Below, one piece after another: positions 7,848 through 14,275 of a DNA stretch of 28,866 bases. The stretch's first letter is position 1. Every line of letters starts with the position of its first letter. The position numbers and the translations under genes were made by a program. Source of the stretch: a virus; IMG/VR virus record IMGVR_UViG_3300042878_001149, positions 1 to 28,866 of that record, one strand, 5' to 3'. The notes under the pieces are model-generated. The model was not told the DNA's origin. It saw nothing but the letters and a program-made list of their open reading frames with translations, and made no database searches.

Positions 7848-8765
7848 ATGGCTGAACAATCAATTGGATATGCCACCACTGGCACGGGTGATGGCCCTGC
7901 AGCAGGATATGATTCCGCGCGTATGACGGTAATTGAGGCAAAAACACTTGGCATTGGCGTGCTACTACAAGGCAGTTATTTAGTGGCATCAGGCACTGGC
8001 ACTGCCACGCTAGCCATTGCAGATGGCAGTGCAGTGGTGGCCACAGGAACCACTACAGTTACTGGTGGTTATCTCTATGAAAATACCAGCACTGCCAGCA
8101 TTGCAGTGGGAGCAGTGACAAACGGCACCTATTTTTTGGTAATTCTTGCGAATGAATCTGGTGGCAGTGTGACAGTTACGCGATCAGTAGCAGGCACAAC
8201 CATTCTCACCAAAACCACGCGGCTGGCACTGGCCACCAGTGCACAATTAACCACTGCTGCACAGCCATATATTACCCTTGGCACGGTCACTGTAGCATCA
8301 GGCCTCGTAAGTGCGATTACTTCATATTTTAACTATGCTACCACGCGCCAATTATCACCAGCCATTTATGCCACCATGAGTGGTGGTGTGGTAACACTGA
8401 CTGCAGCAAATACTGATTATCAGATTGGTAATTTCTCATCATCAACAAGTAGTGCTGATGGCACCATTTCATTAGATGCACCATCAGGAACCATTGCAAT
8501 ACTTGCGAGTGGGTTTTATATTTTTTCTGTACAGGTTGCATATAGCACAGGCACTACTGGCAATCGACGCGTGACCATGGATAATGTCATTATTTATCCA
8601 CCAGTATCTGCTGCACTGTTTGCCACGGGATCAACGTTTGCTGGCACCTATTCAACATTTATCACGGTAACACCTGGTACGCAAGTTTCTACCAATGTCA
8701 AGGCATGGTCAAGTGTGACAGGCCAAAGTGTAACAAATTGCGTTGTAAATGTGAAACGAATCTAG
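7848..8765 (+). CDS. Tail fibre or receptor-binding structural protein
   Basis: This 305-residue product is low in charge and rich in Thr, Ser, Ala and Gly, as in trimeric fibres. The N-terminal third has repeated short strands. The last 120 residues (from about DGTISLDAPSGTI through SGFYIFSVQVAYSTG to the end) look like a C1q/TNF-type jelly roll. A similar pattern appears in the product starting at 9844. AGGAG lies 10 bases before the ATG, indicating strong expression. It lies inside the baseplate cluster. No exact receptor or sugar can be inferred. Confidence 0.65.
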   Translation: MAEQSIGYATTGTGDGPAAGYDSARMTVIEAKTLGIGVLLQGSYLVASGTGTATLAIADGSAVVATGTTTVTGGYLYENTSTASIAVGAVTNGTYFLVILANESGGSVTVTRSVAGTTILTKTTRLALATSAQLTTAAQPYITLGTVTVASGLVSAITSYFNYATTRQLSPAIYATMSGGVVTLTAANTDYQIGNFSSSTSSADGTISLDAPSGTIAILASGFYIFSVQVAYSTGTTGNRRVTMDNVIIYPPVSAALFATGSTFAGTYSTFITVTPGTQVSTNVKAWSSVTGQSVTNCVVNVKRI

Positions 8766-9866
8766 ATGGCACCTGTATACACAATGACCATTTATAATGC
8801 CAGTGGCGTGATTCAAACCATTGCCACGGATTACATGCAGCTGGCCATCAGTAGGCAGGTAAATGCCATTGACGGTTTGTCATTTAGCATGACTAGCACG
8901 TCACCTAACGCGCAATACCTGCAGTATGGGTATATTGTGTCAGTGACGCGTCAAGACACCGCACAAGGCATTACTGCAGCAGTAGAATTTGCTGGCATGA
9001 TTCGCAAGGTTGTGCGAATTGTCAGCACACAAACCATCTACCAAATCACGGCCGTATCGATGATGGCACTGCTGGCAGATCGCGTGGTAGCGTATCGAGC
9101 CAACGTGGCAAACCGTAGTGTATTTTCTGCAGTGCCTGCTGAAACCGTGCTGAAAACATTGTTTAACTATAACTGCACCACGTTGGCAGTAACTGGCACC
9201 ACGTCGCAACGAATTATTAATGGTAACACCACAGGCATGACCACGGCCGCCAGTGCAGGTGGTGGCAGCACCGTAAGCATTGCCTGCAGTATGCAGAACC
9301 TACTTGATGTAATGCAAACGGTAGCAGTAGGCAATGGTGGTGATTTCGATATGGTGTGGACTGCACCAGCCACGTACACATTTACGTGGTATTTAGGCCA
9401 GCGTGGTACCAATCGAAGTAGTAGTGTAATCCTATCAGTGGCCACTGGCACCATTGCAGAACTGCAAGTGATAAAGGATAGGCTGCAAGATTTTACCAAT
9501 GTCATTTTAGGTGGCAGTGGTGAATCACTGGCCCGCAATATGTATAGCAGGCCAGCAACACTAAACACGGGTTTGTCTAATCGTGAAAAGTTTATGGATT
9601 TACGCAATCAGGGAACAGCCAACACGGCCGCCAATTATCACACGATTGGCAGTAGTGCAATTGCACTAGATGAGAAAAGGCAAACCACATACGTGGTAAA
9701 GCTGACACAAAACGCGGCCCTGAAGTATGGGCGTGATTATTTTTTTGGGGATTTAGTCACCATCAATGATGGTGGTACACTGGTGGTGCAGAAGGTGCAA
9801 GGGGTTGAACTTAAATTTGATAATAATGGAAGTGAAACCGTGAATGTCAAGCTTAATAATCAATAA
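8766..9866 (+). CDS. Baseplate hub / tail-associated protein (Gp37-like)
   Basis: This 366-residue product begins with a strand (YTMTIYNASGVIQTIA) followed by INAIDGLSFSM-like text and ITAVSMMALLADRV. Such patterns occur in the siphovirus hub proteins (ReqiPepy6 Gp37-like, gp27-type fold) that close the tail tube. A central segment (about 165-215) carries SMQNLLDVMQTVAVGNGGDF, and the end (about 255-366) has KDRLQDFTNVILGG and a final beta region with GRDYFFGDLVTIND. No lysozyme or peptidase motif is visible. It starts directly after the fibre-like gene stop and overlaps the next gene by 23 bases. Confidence 0.75.
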   Translation: MAPVYTMTIYNASGVIQTIATDYMQLAISRQVNAIDGLSFSMTSTSPNAQYLQYGYIVSVTRQDTAQGITAAVEFAGMIRKVVRIVSTQTIYQITAVSMMALLADRVVAYRANVANRSVFSAVPAETVLKTLFNYNCTTLAVTGTTSQRIINGNTTGMTTAASAGGGSTVSIACSMQNLLDVMQTVAVGNGGDFDMVWTAPATYTFTWYLGQRGTNRSSSVILSVATGTIAELQVIKDRLQDFTNVILGGSGESLARNMYSRPATLNTGLSNREKFMDLRNQGTANTAANYHTIGSSAIALDEKRQTTYVVKLTQNAALKYGRDYFFGDLVTINDGGTLVVQKVQGVELKFDNNGSETVNVKLNNQ

Positions 9867-10326
9867 TCTTGCATCGACTATGGCAGATGCACAGGCACTG
9901 CAGCGCGTCGAAACCCCTGCTGCATGCTTGACACTGACGCGTACAGCCACGCTAGCAATTACCACTGCTGGCACGATTATTACATGGCAGGTAGAAACAC
10001 GTGGCAACGGCATTACGTGGTCCGGCGCGGATATTACCATACCCACATCGGGGTATTACTCAATATCTGTTATATACACATCGGGCGGAGCACACGGCAG
10101 CACCATGCGTCTTTTTGTTAACACAGTCAACGTGTTAAGCATGCCAAGTGATGGCCTTGTATCGGTGCGCCACGCGTTCGCCATGATGCGTTATTTTCAA
10201 GCCAACGATGTTATTCAGGTAAATGCACTTCCAGGAGCAAATACCACTGTGCAAATCAATGCAGAGGGCACGACAAACGAATCGCCACTACTGCACATCG
10301 TGCAATTAACAGGGAGTCAAACATGA
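9844..10326 (+). CDS. Fibre tip protein with C1q/TNF-like jelly roll
   Basis: This 160-residue product has a short N-terminal helix (STMADAQALQRVETPA) followed by a beta-rich domain with ITIPTSGYYSISVIYTSG and FQANDVIQVNALPG. These are typical C1q/TNF-like strand patterns also found in phage fibre tips. The start lies inside the hub gene; ATG 9880 is an alternative. Codon use departs from its neighbours, with more TCG and CGG and GCG-rich stretches, so the gene may have been acquired by exchange, common for receptor-binding parts. Target unknown. Confidence 0.65.
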   Translation: MSSLIINNLASTMADAQALQRVETPAACLTLTRTATLAITTAGTIITWQVETRGNGITWSGADITIPTSGYYSISVIYTSGGAHGSTMRLFVNTVNVLSMPSDGLVSVRHAFAMMRYFQANDVIQVNALPGANTTVQINAEGTTNESPLLHIVQLTGSQT

Positions 10327-10640
10327 TTATTTACCGCTTACTACTGGCAGTGCCACAGATTTCATTCTTGTATGTAGATGATTTAGGCACCTATTACGAC
10401 ACGCCACCAGCTGACAGTGAAATTGTAGATTCGCCACTACAAGAGCAGGCACTAGAAAATGTACGTGAATGGCGTGATCAGTTACTACAGGAATCAGATT
10501 ATACCCAATTGCCTGATGTGCCTATTGCACCAGCTGATTTAGCACAGTGGCGCGCGTATCGTCAGTCATTGCGCGATTATCCACAACAGATTAATGTAGA
10601 CAATTGGAGTGCACCACCATGGCCTGTTGCGCCATGGTAA
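10323..10640 (+). CDS. Tail (fibre) assembly chaperone, Phage_tail_APC-like
   Basis: This 105-residue product contains EWRDQLLQESDYTQLPDVPI followed by WRAYRQSLRDYP. This is the conserved signature of phage tail assembly chaperones of the APC/DUF4376 type, which help fold or attach fibres. The C-terminus is Trp/Pro-rich (WSAPPWPVAPW). It overlaps the fibre gene by ATGA and is the last gene of the tail module, the usual place for such a helper. Confidence 0.8.
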   Translation: MIIYRLLLAVPQISFLYVDDLGTYYDTPPADSEIVDSPLQEQALENVREWRDQLLQESDYTQLPDVPIAPADLAQWRAYRQSLRDYPQQINVDNWSAPPWPVAPW

Positions 10641-10683
10641 ATGTGTGATATAATCGATTTGTCGAAACACATACACGCGCCAG

Positions 10684-10730
10684 CACAAACGCCACGGACC
10701 GCCACGCAAACCGAATGCGTGGCGTTTGTG
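10684..10730 (+). terminator. 13-bp hairpin with a competing inner hairpin
   Basis: CACAAACGCCACG (10684-10696) and CGTGGCGTTTGTG (10718-10730) form a perfect 13-bp stem. GCCACGCA (10701-10708) can instead pair with TGCGTGGC (10716-10723), so the 3' arm has two alternative partners. This is the logic of an attenuator, though only a short U-rich stretch follows. It marks the end of the tail operon. Confidence 0.55.
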
Positions 10731-10822
10731 TGTTATAATCTATTTGCTAGTCTAGGCAGTCACTAAATAACGATACTGATCGCACAGCTGGCGCGCGTGG
10801 TGCACCAAAATTAATACGCGAG

Positions 10823-10863
10823 ATAATACCCAATCATCTGCAGTGGTTGGGTATTATTGCGTT
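10823..10863 (+). terminator. Intrinsic terminator-like hairpin
   Basis: ATAATACCCAA (10823-10833) and TTGGGTATTAT (10847-10857) form a perfect 11-bp stem with a 13-base loop, followed by TGCGTTT. The A/T-rich stem foot plus U-rich tail suits termination just upstream of the promoter at 10875. Confidence 0.6.
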
Positions 10864-10874
10864 TAAATTGCCTA

Positions 10875-10903
10875 TTGACACGTATAGCATTTTGATATAC
10901 AAT
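10875..10903 (+). promoter_or_regulatory. Strong sigma70-type early promoter
   Basis: TTGACA (10875-10880), exactly 17 bases, then TACAAT (10898-10903). The -35 is perfect and the -10 matches five of six. It lies 41 bases upstream of the first early gene and directly after a terminator, so it probably drives the early operon from 10945. Confidence 0.85.
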
Positions 10904-10944
10904 CATGGCAGGTTATTCGCAATAGCACAGGAAGTAGGAACAAC

Positions 10945-11175
10945 ATGGCAGGCGCGCGCAAGTGGTGGTCAGTTAAGAAGATTGGTGGCGAATTGAAAAC
11001 CGTGCAAGCGGTTGATATTCGGAGTGCTGCACTCAAAACGTTTGGCCTGAATCCATCACGCCATGAGTATGGCATTTGGTTTGATTCACAAACGCGAATC
11101 GCACAGGTGACCAAACACACCAAACATGGCACAGTAATTGTTGGGGCCGTCGCTATTTACAATGAGGATGTGTAA
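10945..11175 (+). CDS. Early small protein, unknown
   Basis: This is the first gene after the strong promoter at 10875. The product has 76 residues and is basic, with an N-terminal KWWSVKKIGGELKTVQAVD segment and a C-terminal strand pair (TVIVGAVAIYNEDV). TAGGAACAAC stands before the ATG. First-transcribed small genes in phages often act on the host, but nothing here shows a function. It is separated from the next gene by two bases. Confidence 0.75.
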   Translation: MAGARKWWSVKKIGGELKTVQAVDIRSAALKTFGLNPSRHEYGIWFDSQTRIAQVTKHTKHGTVIVGAVAIYNEDV

Positions 11176-11177
11176 TT

Positions 11178-11555
11178 ATGGAAAATCACTACAAGGTCAT
11201 GATTCGGAGTGAAAAACAGATTCAGCAAATCATCAAGAATGAAGTGCAAGAGCTGGTAGCACGTGGTGCAGGGTATGACAAAATCAAAGAAATGGCAGGG
11301 CCAGACTCATGGGTATGTGTACTGGCAGGCCAAATCAAGGCCCGCGCCAATGACGTGCCACGCGCGTTAGAAGGTGGCGATTATCACACACACAATTGGG
11401 GCCGTCTGCACACCATCGAGGAATCTACACTGCAGGTTGGTGACGTGGTGCAAATTCAAGGCAAACCATACGAAGTGATCGCAAACAAATCAACCATGGG
11501 TGATGCACACGTGCCAAGCCATACGTGGTTTGTGGCAATGAAGGTGTACGAGTAA
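11178..11555 (+). CDS. Early protein with possible SH3-like C-terminus, unknown
   Basis: This 125-residue product has a helical N-terminal part (residues 10-40, KQIQQIIKNEVQELVARG), a middle with HTHNWGRLH, and a C-terminal beta segment (TLQVGDVVQIQGKPYEVIANK) typical of small SH3-like barrels. It overlaps the next start by one base (TAATG). No family is recognised. Confidence 0.75.
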   Translation: MENHYKVMIRSEKQIQQIIKNEVQELVARGAGYDKIKEMAGPDSWVCVLAGQIKARANDVPRALEGGDYHTHNWGRLHTIEESTLQVGDVVQIQGKPYEVIANKSTMGDAHVPSHTWFVAMKVYE

Positions 11556-11758
11556 TGCCAAAGTTTATGATTTGTATTGATGGCAAGGTGTACGAGATTT
11601 ATTCACAGAACCGTGCCAAGGCCGTGCAGGCCGCCATCAATGAACACTATGGCGAATGGTTAGAAGCAAAGGTGCAATTTGCACGGTACATGACTGGTAG
11701 TGTTGTGTACCAGGCCACCACGAGCCATGGCAGCATTGAAGCAATTGTGAAGCAGTAA
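11555..11758 (+). CDS. Early small protein, unknown
   Basis: This 67-residue product starts at ATG 11555, which overlaps the previous stop; a GTG-led extension to 11525 is less likely. It has an N-terminal hairpin (FMICIDGKVYEIYSQ), then a helix (NRAKAVQAAINEHYGEWLEAK) and a final beta part. No function is recognised. Confidence 0.7.
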   Translation: MPKFMICIDGKVYEIYSQNRAKAVQAAINEHYGEWLEAKVQFARYMTGSVVYQATTSHGSIEAIVKQ

Positions 11759-11769
11759 GGAGTAGACAA

Positions 11770-11943
11770 ATGACCGCACAGCAAGAATACGAATTTGCAC
11801 TACTATCATTCTGGTACCAACGTGCAGAACGTCGCGGCGATCAGGTAGGCATGGCCAGCTACAATCGGCGAATATTTGCATTGATTTCGGCAGCATACCC
11901 ATGGTACTACAAGGGATTACCAGAAACTGTGAGAGGTGAATAA
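11770..11943 (+). CDS. Early small protein, unknown (57 residues)
   Basis: AAGGAGTAGACAA directly precedes the ATG, a very good site, also found word for word (GGAGTAGACAAATG) before 19189. The product is rich in Tyr, Trp and Arg (FALLSFWYQRAERRGD, AAYPWYYKGL) and likely helical. It fills the gap between its neighbours with a normal spacing, so it is very probably real despite its length. Function unknown. Confidence 0.7.
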   Translation: MTAQQEYEFALLSFWYQRAERRGDQVGMASYNRRIFALISAAYPWYYKGLPETVRGE

Positions 11944-11944
11944 C

Positions 11945-12208
11945 ATGGCGCAAGATACCAGCAAGACACTAGTACGAGATGTGTATACCGTCAACGTAAA
12001 TCATTTTGCACGGTATGGCATGAATGAAGTGGCAGTGAGTGCAGACCACAATCATGATCACCTGAAGGTGGTTGTGTCTGGCCACAAAACCCAATTGCAA
12101 ATGGTTAATGATGCACTAGGAATTGTACAAACGCGCATTGCAGAATTAGAACGGTTGGCGGCTGATATGCAAATGATTATGGAATTGATGCAGAAGGGTG
12201 AAAAGTAA
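11945..12208 (+). CDS. Early coiled-coil protein, unknown
   Basis: ATG 11945, with GAGAGGTGA just upstream, is preferred over the GTG at 11936. The product has 87 residues. The N-terminal half has strands (VYTVNVNHF, DHLKVVVSGHK). The C-terminal half is a long helix with heptad-like spacing (LGIVQTRIAELERLAADMQM), likely a coiled coil for self-association. The stop overlaps the next start (TAATG). Confidence 0.75.
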   Translation: MAQDTSKTLVRDVYTVNVNHFARYGMNEVAVSADHNHDHLKVVVSGHKTQLQMVNDALGIVQTRIAELERLAADMQMIMELMQKGEK

Positions 12209-12486
12209 TGAGTGAAGTAACACGCATGTATTTCGAACGCGAAGTAGTAGGCACACCAGAAAACAGCAAACGCGTGTGGTCTGCAATGGTGGTGAATGAT
12301 GGTGAAATGGTTAGCATAACCCTATGGCAAGATGGTGCATGGTGGTGCATGCAAGAGGAATGCAATGGCAAGGTGTACAGCAGCACATGGGGAAATGCAC
12401 AGCACATCATGCAGGAGCTGGCATTATACGGCCTGCAGGTAGTGGTAGATCACATTGATTTCAACGCGAGTAATATCAATGTCTGA
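12208..12486 (+). CDS. Early protein, unknown
   Basis: This 92-residue product has the beta-rich, Trp-rich core VWSAMVVNDGEMVSITLWQDGAWW... read in pieces as VWSAMVV and VSITLWQDGAWW. A helix with AQHIMQELALYG follows and a final strand. No domain is recognised. It begins in a one-base overlap and its end overlaps the start of the RHH gene at 12479. Confidence 0.72.
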   Translation: MSEVTRMYFEREVVGTPENSKRVWSAMVVNDGEMVSITLWQDGAWWCMQEECNGKVYSSTWGNAQHIMQELALYGLQVVVDHIDFNASNINV

Positions 12487-12676
12487 AAAGAAACGAATCA
12501 TTATGTTGCGATTGCCAGGGGTGTTGGTTGATAGCATCGATGCACTGGCAGCTGATAAGGGGTTAACGCGAACGGGCATGGTAATCATGCTGTTAACGTC
12601 ACCAATATTTAAGGCCCTGAATGAGAAAAGGAAGGAAGCACAACGCAATGCCAGAAAATCTCAAACTGGTGAGTAG
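12479..12676 (+). CDS. Ribbon-helix-helix (CopG-like) small DNA-binding protein
   Basis: This 65-residue product starts at ATG 12479, overlapping the previous gene by eight bases. The N-terminal strand KKRIIMLRLPGVLVDSID followed by a helix, a turn and LTRTGMVIMLL matches the beta-alpha-alpha layout of ribbon-helix-helix proteins. These bind DNA as dimers through the strand. The C-terminal tail is very basic (EKRKEAQRNARK). It could be an early regulator of phage or host promoters. Confidence 0.6.
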   Translation: MSEKKRIIMLRLPGVLVDSIDALAADKGLTRTGMVIMLLTSPIFKALNEKRKEAQRNARKSQTGE

Positions 12677-12842
12677 TGGCAGGAACCGTGGTTTTGTATG
12701 GTTTCTGTACAGTGAGTTTGGCAAGTGGCTAGTGGAAGTGGTGGCAGACAACAAGGCAGTATCAATTACTGCAAGTACTGAAACTGATGCACTGGCAATC
12801 ATTCGTGATTTGCGTATGGATTACGAGTTAGGCAATTTCTAG
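12648..12842 (+). CDS. Early small protein, unknown
   Basis: ATG 12648, with AGGAAGGAAG upstream, is preferred over ATG 12621. The product has 64 residues. It reads as a compact alpha/beta domain: strands GFVWFLYSEF and WLVEVVADNKAVSIT, then a helix (ETDALAIIRDLRMDYEL). No function is recognised. It overlaps the RHH gene by 29 bases and is followed by a hairpin at 12852. Confidence 0.7.
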   Translation: MPENLKLVSSGRNRGFVWFLYSEFGKWLVEVVADNKAVSITASTETDALAIIRDLRMDYELGNF

Positions 12843-12851
12843 GCACAACGC

Positions 12852-12881
12852 GGCCTGCAGTGGAACAACACACTGCAGGCC
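12852..12881 (+). terminator. Perfect 11-bp GC-rich hairpin
   Basis: GGCCTGCAGTG (12852-12862) and CACTGCAGGCC (12871-12881) with an 8-base loop. It is followed by TAAAACG, not a U-run. It may partially terminate, pause or protect the upstream early mRNA. Confidence 0.5.
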
Positions 12882-12933
12882 TAAAACGAACAGCACAGGT
12901 ATTCGCACATTTATTGTACCAGATTGGGATTTT

Positions 12934-13320
12934 ATGACCACTTCTTACAATCGGTTTGTAATCATGACTGATGCACAGTGGCTGCACGTATTGCCAATGG
13001 TGCACCAGGCTGATGGCACCATGGGAAACTTAATTAACCACCTAAAAACCACCAGCTACATTGACGCTACATACCCAATGGTAATTGGCACCGTATGCGT
13101 GGTACGTTGCACAGGATTCATGGCAGGTGGCGTGGCGTGGCACTCATCGGCAGAAACCCATGATGGGGTATTTTATCGCTGCCACTATGCAGAGAATATT
13201 TTATTTAGTGACAGCCAAGGCGAATGGCGAATATACCGAAACACAATGCAGTATGGCAATGGCGTAACACTCGACAAACATCAATATGTAGCACGACTGG
13301 AGCAAATTAACCATGAGTAA
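12934..13320 (+). CDS. Early protein, unknown
   Basis: This 128-residue product may begin at ATG 12934 or ATG 12964; neither has a strong ribosome site. It has an N-terminal helical region with WLHVLPMVHQADGTMGNLI, then strands (MVIGTVCVVRCTGFM), HSSAETHDGVFYRCHYAE and a final beta-rich part. Several His and Cys residues are present, but no clear metal-site spacing. It overlaps the next gene by eight bases. No family is recognised. Confidence 0.7.
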   Translation: MTTSYNRFVIMTDAQWLHVLPMVHQADGTMGNLINHLKTTSYIDATYPMVIGTVCVVRCTGFMAGGVAWHSSAETHDGVFYRCHYAENILFSDSQGEWRIYRNTMQYGNGVTLDKHQYVARLEQINHE

Positions 13321-13642
13321 TGATCAAGAATTGTTGGCAATATCAATGCGCGATTATTTCGAAATTGATTCGGAAATCACTGCATTAGAAGCAACACAAA
13401 AAGATATTCGTCGCAATATCGAAACATTGGCAGTGGCCATGGGTGGCAATGTCAAGCTGGCACACATTGGCAGCGTGGTTATCACAGAGCCTAGCACCAG
13501 CCACAGCTACGATACCAAAAGCATTGATGCATTGCTGTATGAACTGATCGAGAATGGCGAATTAAACACTGCCAAGAAAATCATGGAATGCAAAAAAGAA
13601 ACCACGCGTGCTGGTGGTTTACGAATCACGAAGGCAAAATAA
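13313..13642 (+). CDS. Small coiled-coil protein, unknown
   Basis: This 109-residue product has a helical N-terminal half (YFEIDSEITALEATQKDIRR), a strand VGSVVITEP-like core, and a C-terminal helix with YDTKSIDALLYELIENGE and then KETTRAGGLRIT. Small proteins of this plan are common near phage replication genes, but their function is usually unknown and none is assigned here. Confidence 0.72.
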   Translation: MSNDQELLAISMRDYFEIDSEITALEATQKDIRRNIETLAVAMGGNVKLAHIGSVVITEPSTSHSYDTKSIDALLYELIENGELNTAKKIMECKKETTRAGGLRITKAK

Positions 13643-13643
13643 T

Positions 13644-13799
13644 ATGCCAATATTTTTTGTGTTAGGAAGTGCACTGGCAGCAATAACAGTGATGATGATT
13701 ATCATTCACGTATTGTGGTATGGCGAGGTGTGGCACAAGATTGCACTGTTTGCAGCGGCATGGGTTATCGTAATTGTATTGTGGGGAATGGGTATATGA
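13644..13799 (+). CDS. Small membrane protein (two TM segments)
   Basis: ATG 13644 follows the previous stop by one base and gives 51 residues. Two hydrophobic stretches (IFFVLGSALAAITVMMIIIHV and IALFAAAWVIVIVLWG) flank a short charged turn, predicting a membrane hairpin. Because it lies in the early module and not beside the endolysin, it is less likely a holin than a host-membrane-acting early protein such as an exclusion factor, which is inference. Confidence 0.65.
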   Translation: MPIFFVLGSALAAITVMMIIIHVLWYGEVWHKIALFAAAWVIVIVLWGMGI

Positions 13800-13972
13800 C
13801 AACAGTACTAATTGGTTTGGCAATCACTGCCATGATTGTGGTGGTATCAGTGACCATTGCACAGTGCATGGTGTGGTACGAAAAAACCATTGCCAGCTGG
13901 CATCACGAGTGTTTGCAGGATGAGTTTGCCAAAGGCTGGGATTCAGCTATTGAGTTTATGAAACGGGATTAA
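13796..13972 (+). CDS. Small membrane-anchored protein
   Basis: ATG 13796 overlaps the previous stop (ATGA) and gives 58 residues. One N-terminal hydrophobic segment (TVLIGLAITAMIVVVSVTIA) is followed by a soluble, helical tail (YEKTIASWHHECLQDEFAKG). Coupled translation with the two-TM gene before it suggests that they act together at the membrane. Function unknown. Confidence 0.65.
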   Translation: MTTVLIGLAITAMIVVVSVTIAQCMVWYEKTIASWHHECLQDEFAKGWDSAIEFMKRD

Positions 13973-13982
13973 TTGCCAACGT

Positions 13983-14016
13983 GGCACCATTTTCGTGATG
14001 TTACGAAAATGGTGCC
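13983..14016 (+). terminator. Perfect 14-bp hairpin after the early operon
   Basis: GGCACCATTTTCGT (13983-13996) pairs with ACGAAAATGGTGCC (14003-14016) across a 6-base loop. No U-run follows. It ends the membrane-gene operon and stands 25 bases before the promoter at 14041. Confidence 0.55.
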
Positions 14017-14040
14017 AACGTATCAACTCACAAGTAATAT

Positions 14041-14069
14041 TTGTGGGTTGCTACAACATAGTGTATAAT
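14041..14069 (+). promoter_or_regulatory. Promoter of the repressor/SSB operon
   Basis: TTGTGG (14041-14046), 17 bases, TATAAT (14064-14069). The -10 is perfect, the -35 matches only TTG. It lies upstream of the RHH gene and overlaps the palindrome at 14063-14077, as expected for a regulated promoter. Confidence 0.65.
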
Positions 14070-14077
14070 TGTTATAC
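14063..14077 (+). promoter_or_regulatory. Palindromic operator candidate over the -10 box
   Basis: GTATAA-TTG-TTATAC is a perfect inverted repeat (6+3+6) lying across the -10 element and transcription start. Ribbon-helix-helix repressors commonly bind short palindromes in their own promoter, and such a gene begins about 20-35 bases downstream. Autoregulation is inferred. Confidence 0.55.
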
Positions 14078-14110
14078 GTTAGGAGGTGATGAAACATTAA
14101 AACCCGTTTA

Positions 14111-14275
14111 ATGGCTATTCGCATCGATGTACAAATCTACCTGGCACTGCTGATGGTAATAGCAGAACAGGCCAGGCAAGGCAATCACACCACGATATCG
14201 GACGTGGTACGCAACGCAATTACAATGTATTTACAAGACAAAAGAAACGAGAAACACAATGAGCTGGCAAGATGA
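14111..14275 (+). CDS. Ribbon-helix-helix (Arc/CopG-like) repressor
   Basis: From ATG 14111 the product has 54 residues (MAIRIDVQIYLALLMVIAEQ, then TTISDVVRNAITMYL), a clear ribbon-helix-helix pattern. That ATG has no ribosome site. A perfect AGGAGGTGAT (14081-14090) lies 30 bases upstream. The frame is open from 14093, and an in-frame ATT at 14096 stands at ideal spacing, which would add I/M-KTRL and complete the usual N-terminal arm. A rare ATT start, as in infC, is therefore possible and would keep expression low. It overlaps the SSB-like gene by 17 bases and probably represses the promoter at 14041. Confidence 0.7.
   Translation: MAIRIDVQIYLALLMVIAEQARQGNHTTISDVVRNAITMYLQDKRNEKHNELAR

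Larger units (their letters stand above)
10641..10944 (+). promoter_or_regulatory. Gene-free control region between tail and early modules
   Basis: No frame of note lies here. It holds, in order: an extended -10 (TGATATAAT, -10 at 10649-10654) with TTGCGC 16 bases upstream; a 13-bp hairpin (10684-10730); a second extended -10 (TGTTATAAT, 10734-10739); a terminator-like hairpin (10823-10857); and a near-consensus promoter (10875-10903). The two -10 elements lie in a 19-base direct repeat (10643-10661 and 10728-10746, 17 of 19 identical). It is the main late/early boundary of the map. Confidence 0.7.

Noticed and set aside
10641-10944. tRNA or other structured RNA gene in the control region
   Set aside because: No cloverleaf or TTC-loop pattern was found; the hairpins are better explained as terminators or attenuators.
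14089-14100. ATG-AAA-CAT-TAA minigene at 14089 as the real start after AGGAGGTG
   Set aside because: The ribosome site is only two bases from this ATG, and the product would be three residues; noted only as a possible interference with the RHH start.
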